Shown: one piece after another, positions 36,605 through 43,043 of the stretch
How positions within the stretch are numbered: the stretch's first letter is position 1
Layout of the letters: each line of letters begins with the position of its first letter
Assembly (NCBI GenBank): GCA_903918195.1
Contig: CAIXDS010000215.1
Span: 1-43,043, forward strand
From: an uncultured Acetobacteraceae bacterium
GTDB taxonomy: Bacteria; Pseudomonadota; Alphaproteobacteria; Acetobacterales; Acetobacteraceae
Length of the DNA: 43,043 nt
Direction: 5' to 3'
Position numbers and translations under genes: made by a program
The notes under the pieces: generated by a model
Databases searched by the model: none
Seen by the model: only the letters and a program-made list of their open reading frames with translations
Told to the model about the DNA's origin: nothing

Positions 36605-37971
36605 GCCAGCCCCACCAGCGCCGGCGACAGCTGCATCGGGATGCGCTCCGGCGTTGCCGCGGCAAGGCCCATCCGGTCCAGCCAGGCCTCAAACTCCGGC
36701 GCCGGACGCAACCCGAGGACGCCGCGCAGGTAAAGCGCGTCGTGGAACGAGGTGCTCTGATAGGAGAGCATCACATCATCCGCCCCCGGCACGCCCATCA
36801 CATAGGTCACGCCGGCGACGCCCAGCAGGGTCAGCAGCGCGTCCATGTCGTCCTGGTCGGCCTCGGCGTGGTTAGTGTAGCAGACATCCACCCCCATCGG
36901 CAGGCCGAGCAGCTTGCCGCAGAAATGATCCTCCAGCCCGGCGCGGATGATCTGTTTGCCGTCATACAGGTATTCGGGGCCGATGAAGCCGACCACCGTA
37001 TTGACCAGCAGCGGTTGAAAAGCCCGCGCCACCGCGTAGGCACGCGCCTCGATGGTCTGCTGATCGACGCCGTGATGCGCCCCGGCGGACAGCGCGCTGC
37101 CCTGGCCGGTCTCGAAATACATCACGTTCTGCCCGGCCGTGCCGCGCCGCAACGACAGGGCGGCGTCGCGGGCTTCGTGCAGCAGGGGCAGGGTGACGCC
37201 GAAGGCGCGGTTGGTGGCCTCGGTGCCGCCGATCGACTGGAACACCAGGTCCACCGGCGCGCCGGCCGCGATGCAGCGCAGCGTGGTGGTGACATGCGCC
37301 AGCACGCAGGTCTGGGTGGGAATGCCATAGCGGTCGCGCACGGTGTCGAGCATGTGCAGCAGGGTGGTGGTGGTGGCGACGCTGTCGGTGGCGGGATTGA
37401 CCCCGATCACGGCGTCGCCGGCGCCCATCAGCAGCCCGTCCAGCGTGGCGGCGGCGACCCCGCGCGGGTCGTCCACCGGGTGGTTGGGCTGCAGCCGGAC
37501 CGACAGCCGTCCGGGCAGGCCGATGGTGTTGCGGAACGCGGTGGTGACCCGGCATTTTGCCGCGACCGCCACCAGATCCTGCAGCCGCATGATTTTGCTC
37601 ACCGCGGCGGCCATTTCGGGGGTCAGGCCGGGGCGCAAGTCGGCCAGGGTTTCCGGCGTGCCCTCCGCCAGCAGGACATCGCGAAAGCCGCCGACGGTAA
37701 GCGAAGCGATCGGGGCGAAGGCGACGGTGTCGTGGCCGTCGAGAATGAGACGGGTGACGTCGTCATCCTCATAGGGGATGACCGGCTCGTCCAGCAGGGT
37801 GCGCAGCGGCAGGTCGGCCAGCGCCATCTGCGCCGCCACCCGCTCGCTGGCCGAGCCGGCGGCGATGTCGGCCAACTGGTCGCCGGAGCGCGCCGGGGTG
37901 GCGCGGGCGAGCAGCGTCTTCAGGTCCGGGAAGGCGTAGCGGGTGCCGGCGATGGTGTGATGGTACGGCAT
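36601..37971 (-). CDS. eutB: Ethanolamine ammonia-lyase, large subunit
   Basis: 456 residues of a TIM-barrel radical B12 enzyme. Recognisable are the start YAFPDLKTLLARATP, RLQPNHPVDDPRGVAAATLDG, the ethanolamine-site region VFQSIGGTEATNRAFGV, FETGQGSALSAGAHHGVDQQT and a C-terminal DVMLSYQSTSFHDALYLR. Length matches EutB. ATG 37971 has AGGGA five bases upstream. No eutA reactivase, permease, aldehyde dehydrogenase or microcompartment gene is in this window, and I see no B12 riboswitch in the 250-bp leader. Confidence 0.96.
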   Translation of the reverse strand: MPYHHTIAGTRYAFPDLKTLLARATPARSGDQLADIAAGSASERVAAQMALADLPLRTLLDEPVIPYEDDDVTRLILDGHDTVAFAPIASLTVGGFRDVLLAEGTPETLADLRPGLTPEMAAAVSKIMRLQDLVAVAAKCRVTTAFRNTIGLPGRLSVRLQPNHPVDDPRGVAAATLDGLLMGAGDAVIGVNPATDSVATTTTLLHMLDTVRDRYGIPTQTCVLAHVTTTLRCIAAGAPVDLVFQSIGGTEATNRAFGVTLPLLHEARDAALSLRRGTAGQNVMYFETGQGSALSAGAHHGVDQQTIEARAYAVARAFQPLLVNTVVGFIGPEYLYDGKQIIRAGLEDHFCGKLLGLPMGVDVCYTNHAEADQDDMDALLTLLGVAGVTYVMGVPGADDVMLSYQSTSFHDALYLRGVLGLRPAPEFEAWLDRMGLAAATPERIPMQLSPALVGLA

Positions 37972-38195
37972 GCGGTCCCTGCGGAGCGGCCTTGCACACT
38001 ATGAGGGACGCGTTCAGCCGGAGGGCAAGGGGGTTAAGCAACGGCGTTGAGCAAGGAAGGAGGGGGGCTCTGCCCCGTTCCCTGGCTGCCTTTACGATTC
38101 CACTGGACTCGACGCGCCCGGGGCGTTAGATGCCGCCGTTCAACCGGAACGCGGGAGATCGGCGGCCCTTGCGGCTGCCTGATCGCATGCACCGC

Positions 38196-38222
38196 GGTCC
38201 CTGCAACAGGACCAGGGATACC
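38196..38222 (+). promoter_or_regulatory. rplK leader hairpin around the ribosome-binding site
   Basis: GGTCC (38196-38200) can pair with GGACC (38209-38213), or TCCCTG (38198-38203) can pair with CAGGGA (38213-38218), which contains the SD for rplK. The two pairings exclude each other, so one would hide and the other free the ribosome-binding site, as in L1 autoregulation of the L11 operon. The stems are short and this remains inference. The rest of the 250-bp gap to eutB also contains the rplK promoter, which I cannot define. Confidence 0.35.
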
Positions 38223-38657
38223 ATGGCGAAGAAGATCGTCGGCTACATCAAGCTGCAGATTCCTGCCGGCAAGGCGAACCCGTCGCCGCCGGTCGGCCCC
38301 GCGCTCGGCCAGCGCGGCCTGAACATCATGGCGTTCGTGAAGGAATTCAACGCCGTCACCGCCCAGCTGGAGCCCGGCATGCCGGTGCCGGTGGTGATCA
38401 CGGCGTTCGGTGACCGCACCTTCACCTTCATCATGAAGACGCCGCCGAACACCTACTTCCTCAAGAAGGCGGCCGGCATCCAGAAGGGCACCACCACCCC
38501 GGGCAAGGGTGCGGCCATCGGCCGGGTGACCATCAGCCAGCTGCGCGAGATCGCCGCGACCAAGATGAAAGACATGAACGCCAACGACGTGGACGGCGCC
38601 GTGCGCATGCTCGCCGGGTCGGCCCGCTCAATGGGCCTCACCGTGGTGGAGGGCTGA
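38223..38657 (+). CDS. rplK: 50S ribosomal protein L11
   Basis: 144 residues. The N-terminal domain [20 protein letters not shown] and the C-terminal rRNA-binding [23 protein letters not shown] are complete and standard. L11 binds 23S rRNA at the GTPase-associated centre with L10 and L7/L12. It starts the ribosomal-rpoB block; secE and nusG, which usually precede it, are not here. Its stop is four bases from rplA. Confidence 0.98.
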   Translation: MAKKIVGYIKLQIPAGKANPSPPVGPALGQRGLNIMAFVKEFNAVTAQLEPGMPVPVVITAFGDRTFTFIMKTPPNTYFLKKAAGIQKGTTTPGKGAAIGRVTISQLREIAATKMKDMNANDVDGAVRMLAGSARSMGLTVVEG

Positions 38658-38661
38658 GCCG

Positions 38662-39354
38662 ATGGCACACGATAAGCGGCTCAAGGCAGCCTATGCCACC
38701 GTCGATCGCGCCAAGTCGCTCCCGCTCGCCCAGGCGATCGCCCTGGTGAAGCAGAACGCGAAGGCCAAGTTCGACGAGACCGTCGAGATTTCCATGAACC
38801 TGGGCATCGACCCGCGCCACGCCGACCAGATGGTGCGCGGGCTGATCAGCCTGCCCAACGGCACCGGCAAGACGTTGCGCGTCGGCGTGTTCGCCCGTGG
38901 CGCCAAGGCCGAGGAGGCGCTGGCCGCCGGGGCCGACGTGGTCGGGGCGGAAGATCTGGCCGAGAAGATCCAGGCCGGCGAATTCAATTTCGACCGCTGC
39001 ATTGCCACACCCGATCTGATGGCGCTGGTCGGACGGCTCGGCAAAATCCTCGGGCCGCGCGGCCTGATGCCGAACCCCCGCCTGGGCACCGTGACCATGG
39101 ACGTGAAGGGCGCCATCCTGGCCGCCAAGGCCGGTCAGGTCGAGTTCCGCGCTGAGAAGGCGGGCATCGTGCATGCCGGCATCGGCAAGGCGAGCTTCCC
39201 GGCCGAGAAGCTGGTGGAGAACGCGAAGGCCTTCGCCGACGCCATCGTCAAGGCCAAGCCGACCGGCGCCAAGGGCACCTATGTGCAGAAGGTGGCGCTG
39301 AGCTCCACCATGGGGCCGGGCGTGCGGGTGGACGTGGCCTCGATCGCCGGCTGA
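38662..39354 (+). CDS. rplA: 50S ribosomal protein L1
   Basis: 230 residues. Family blocks are [57 protein letters not shown] and the C-terminal [21 protein letters not shown]1 forms the ribosomal stalk that guides the E-site tRNA and represses its own operon by binding the L11 leader. Four bases follow the rplK stop, so the two are one unit. Confidence 0.98.
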   Translation: MAHDKRLKAAYATVDRAKSLPLAQAIALVKQNAKAKFDETVEISMNLGIDPRHADQMVRGLISLPNGTGKTLRVGVFARGAKAEEALAAGADVVGAEDLAEKIQAGEFNFDRCIATPDLMALVGRLGKILGPRGLMPNPRLGTVTMDVKGAILAAKAGQVEFRAEKAGIVHAGIGKASFPAEKLVENAKAFADAIVKAKPTGAKGTYVQKVALSSTMGPGVRVDVASIAG

Positions 39355-39421
39355 CAAGAGATACGCCGGCCCTTTGGGGCCGCCAGTTAACAAGAGATAC
39401 GCCGGCCCTTTGGGGCCGGCG
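39354..39421 (+). repeat. 36-bp tandem duplication with hairpins after rplA
   Basis: The 29-base stretch beginning ACAAGAGATACGCCGGCCC is repeated exactly at 39354-39382 and 39390-39418 (period 36). The second copy closes into a perfect nine-bp hairpin (39400-39408 with 39413-39421, loop TTTG). The first copy lacks the closing bases. It lies immediately after the rplA stop codon and could attenuate or process the transcript before rplJ. Confidence 0.75.
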
Positions 39422-39434
39422 GGCAGGGGGCGGG

Positions 39435-39717
39435 AGCCCCCGTACCTGTCCGAGACCGTTCGTGACGCACCCGGGCTTCCCGGGTCGTCCTAAGGGGTTC
39501 CGCCCGCGCACGGGAGACGGGGAAGCCGAGGGTAATGCGGGCCGCAAGGCCCCTGATCCCCTGGCGGTTCCGGCTACGGGGCCTGCCGCGCAGCGCGGTT
39601 GGTTCCGCATGGACAGGCGAACCGGGTCCGCCCGGGCGCCTGTGGCGCTCGTGCGGCCCAGAGGGCAACCCGGCCGGGTGCGGTCCATACGCACCAGGCC
39701 TGACAGGAGACGGGTTT
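39435..39717 (+). promoter_or_regulatory. Probable L10 autoregulatory leader of rplJL
   Basis: A 280-base non-coding, GC-rich leader with several hairpins (for example CACCCGGGCTTCCCGGGT at about 39468 and the GTGCGG...CCATACGCAC segment near 39678) precedes the TTG of rplJ, whose SD AGGAGA is at 39705-39710. Position and structure fit the known binding site of L10-(L12)4 that limits rplJ translation, but I could not match a published consensus base by base. Confidence 0.45.
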
Positions 39718-40248
39718 TTGGACCGTACGGAGAAGCGCGAATTCGTCGCCTCCCTGGCGTCCGTCTTGGCAGACGTGTCCCTGGTCGTGGTCACCCAGCC
39801 CAAGGGGTTGACCGTGGCCGAGGCTACCGATCTGCGCCGACGGATGCGGGCTGCCGGGGCGACTTACAAGGTCGCGAAGAACCGGCTGGCCACGCTCGCC
39901 TTGGATGGGACCCAGTTCGAGGGCATCAAGCCGCTGCTGAAGGGACCGACCGCGCTCGCGTGGTCGAAGGACCCGGTGGCCGTGGCGAAGGTGGCCGTCG
40001 AGTTCGCCAGGATCAACGATAAGTTCGCCGTGCTCGGCGGCGCGCTCGGAACCCAGACGCTCGATGCGGCTGGGATCAAGGCGCTGTCCGAGCTGCCGTC
40101 GCTGGATGCGCTGCGGGCGCGGCTGGTGGGGATGATTCAGACCCCTGCCACCCGGATTGCCGGCATTCTCCAGGCGCCGGGCGGGCAAATCGCACGGGTG
40201 CTGGCGGCCTACGCCAAGAAGGACGAGGCCGAAGCCGAGGCGGCCTGA
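39718..40248 (+). CDS. rplJ: 50S ribosomal protein L10
   Basis: 176 residues, start [23 protein letters not shown] 39718 is required by homology (the usual MDR-x-EKREFV N-terminus) and has AGGAGA seven bases upstream. [31 protein letters not shown] and the C-terminal helix that binds L7/L12 dimers are present. L10 forms the base of the ribosomal stalk. A rare TTG start in a heavily expressed gene may contribute to stoichiometric control. Confidence 0.95.
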   Translation: MDRTEKREFVASLASVLADVSLVVVTQPKGLTVAEATDLRRRMRAAGATYKVAKNRLATLALDGTQFEGIKPLLKGPTALAWSKDPVAVAKVAVEFARINDKFAVLGGALGTQTLDAAGIKALSELPSLDALRARLVGMIQTPATRIAGILQAPGGQIARVLAAYAKKDEAEAEAA

Positions 40249-40381
40249 CCGCTGCCGGTCCGATCGCGGCCCCGGGGCTCCGCCCGGCGGGGAGGCGACC
40301 GGATTGCGTAAACGTTATGGCAGGTCAGCGCAAGCGGGCTTGCATGGAACCGACCAGGACTTAGATTAGGGATGCATGATA

Positions 40382-40759
40382 ATGGCTGATCTTGCGAAAC
40401 TGGTGGACGAGCTGTCCAGCCTCACCGTGCTGGAAGCCGCCGAACTGTCGAAGCTGCTTGAGGAGAAGTGGGGCGTTTCCGCCGCCGCACCGGTTGCCGC
40501 AGCGGCCGCGCCGGTCGCCGCCGCGGCCGCTGCGCCGGTCGAGGAGCAGACCGAGTTCACCGTCATTCTGGCCAAGTCTGGCGACAAGAAGATCAACGTC
40601 ATCAAGGAGATCCGCACCATCACCGGTCTCGGGTTGAAAGAGGCGAAGGATCTGGTCGAGGGCGCGCCGAAGACGGTGAAGGAATCCGTGAACAAGGACG
40701 AGGCGGCGAAGATCAAGAAGGTGCTGGAAGAGCAGGGCGCCACTGTCGAGATCAAGTAG
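40382..40759 (+). CDS. rplL: 50S ribosomal protein L7/L12
   Basis: 125 residues: N-terminal dimerisation helix ([20 protein letters not shown]), an Ala/Pro-rich hinge of about 20 residues, and the globular CTD EKTEF-type fold ([36 protein letters not shown]). L7/L12 recruits translation factors. ATG 40382 has AGGGA nine bases upstream; an ATG two codons earlier is too close to it. The frame stays open after the TAG through to rpoB. Confidence 0.97.
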   Translation: MADLAKLVDELSSLTVLEAAELSKLLEEKWGVSAAAPVAAAAAPVAAAAAAPVEEQTEFTVILAKSGDKKINVIKEIRTITGLGLKEAKDLVEGAPKTVKESVNKDEAAKIKKVLEEQGATVEIK

Positions 40760-40775
40760 GCAGCGACAACACCAT

Positions 40776-40797
40776 CCCCGGGGGCGTGCCCCCGGGG
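40776..40797 (+). terminator. Strong GC hairpin (attenuator) between rplL and rpoB
   Basis: CCCCGGGGGC and GCCCCCGGGG form a perfect ten-bp stem with a two-base loop, 17 bases after the rplL stop. Only TTCCCGGTTT follows, so termination is likely partial. Partial attenuation here is known from the E. coli rplL-rpoB gap and sets more L7/L12 than RNA polymerase. Confidence 0.7.
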
Positions 40798-40900
40798 TTC
40801 CCGGTTTGAAACGGGCGGAGGCTTCCCGGGCAGGGTGTCCGGGGGTTTCCGTCCGCGCTTCTGTTTTCGCGCCGGGGAAACGGCCGCCGGGCCGGGCGGG

Positions 40901-41080
40901 ATGTGCGGCGGCAAGACTGATGACGGCACGACTGGCGGCGGCGAGACTGGCGATGCCGAGACAGACCACGACTGGACCGGCCACCGCAAGACCGATGGCG
41001 ATCACACTGACGACGGCAAGACTCGTGACGAAACGACTGGCGACAACATCACTGGCGACCAGACTCCGGGCGGTCCGGGG
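40901..41080 (+). repeat. Degenerate Asp/Thr/Gly-coding repeat upstream of rpoB
   Basis: This stretch is built from degenerate units such as GACGGCAAGACT, GACGGCACGACT and ACGACTGGCGAC. In the rpoB frame it reads as [34 protein letters not shown] and similar. There is no stop in this frame between the rplL TAG (40757) and the rpoB ATG (41144), so an in-frame ATG at 40901 could in principle add 81 residues to RpoB. There is no SD-like sequence I trust before it, and homology supports the start at 41144. Confidence 0.6.
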
Positions 41081-41143
41081 CGCGTACGGGACCGCAGGCC
41101 GAGACAATTCGGCGGTACATCTGGACGGGGCAGCAGGACAGGC

Positions 41144-43043
<1,900 letters not shown>

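Noticed and set aside
37972..38222. Adenosylcobalamin riboswitch upstream of eutB
   Set aside because: Looked for because EutBC needs B12, but no B12-box-like sequence or matching architecture is visible in the leader.

Overview
The window is about 43 kb of GC-rich chromosomal DNA from an alphaproteobacterium, most likely Rhodospirillales/Acetobacteraceae. The signs are the alphaproteobacterial pyruvate dehydrogenase layout (ftsB, E1-alpha, an E1-beta carrying its own lipoyl domain, E2, then lpd-lipA-coq10), the L11-L1-L10-L7/L12-rpoB block, typical alphaproteobacterial protein sequences, frequent GTG/TTG starts and small palindromic elements at gene ends. The family placement is inference; no rRNA or tRNA gene is present to anchor it.

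Layout. 1-5.3 kb: guaA with a DUF429 protein, two paralogous helical proteins (one exported, one not) on the minus strand, then rubrerythrin with a DUF3501 gene. 5.3-9.6 kb (minus): a secreted WD40-caspase protein whose start overlaps the gene of a small exported helical protein, and a membrane fatty-acid desaturase. 9.8-15.2 kb: an orphan PRTRC-D/ParM-like actin, a decay zone with a broken Uma2 gene and a 25-codon remnant of an M20 amidohydrolase, two tandem gamma-glutamyltransferase-family genes in which the usual nucleophilic threonine appears to be alanine, and a small His/Pro/Tyr-rich exported protein. 15.3-24.0 kb: ftsB and the pyruvate dehydrogenase-lipoylation operon pdhA-pdhB-pdhC-GNAT-lpdA-lipA-coq10-threonine aldolase. 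24.0-27.6 kb: a divergent TetR regulator and EmrAB-type efflux pair around a near-perfect long inverted repeat. 27.8-28.9 kb: an AT-rich, probably acquired, exported protein of unknown function. 29.0-32.9 kb (minus): slt-type lytic transglycosylase, alpha/beta hydrolase, pgpA, cinA. 33-35.8 kb: dapA, an amidase-RlpA fusion and a membrane SH3-like protein. 35.8-38.0 kb (minus): eutC-eutB. 38.2-43.0 kb: rplK-rplA-rplJ-rplL-rpoB, with rpoB running off the right edge.

The best-understood system is the pyruvate dehydrogenase operon. It encodes E1, E2 and E3, the LipA enzyme that inserts sulfur into the lipoyl arms, a COQ10-type quinone-binding protein and an acetyl-CoA-using acetyltransferase. The ribosomal block is interrupted by a probable L10 autoregulatory leader and by a strong GC hairpin between rplL and rpoB. 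A family of 60-125 bp imperfect or perfect palindromes recurs at gene ends, and in two places supplies stop codons or coding tails.

I found no CRISPR array, prophage, complete insertion sequence or tRNA. The features most worth following are the caspase pair, the GGT-like pair, the exported/cytosolic paralogue pair, the Asp/Thr/Gly repeat fused in frame upstream of rpoB, and the palindromic elements.
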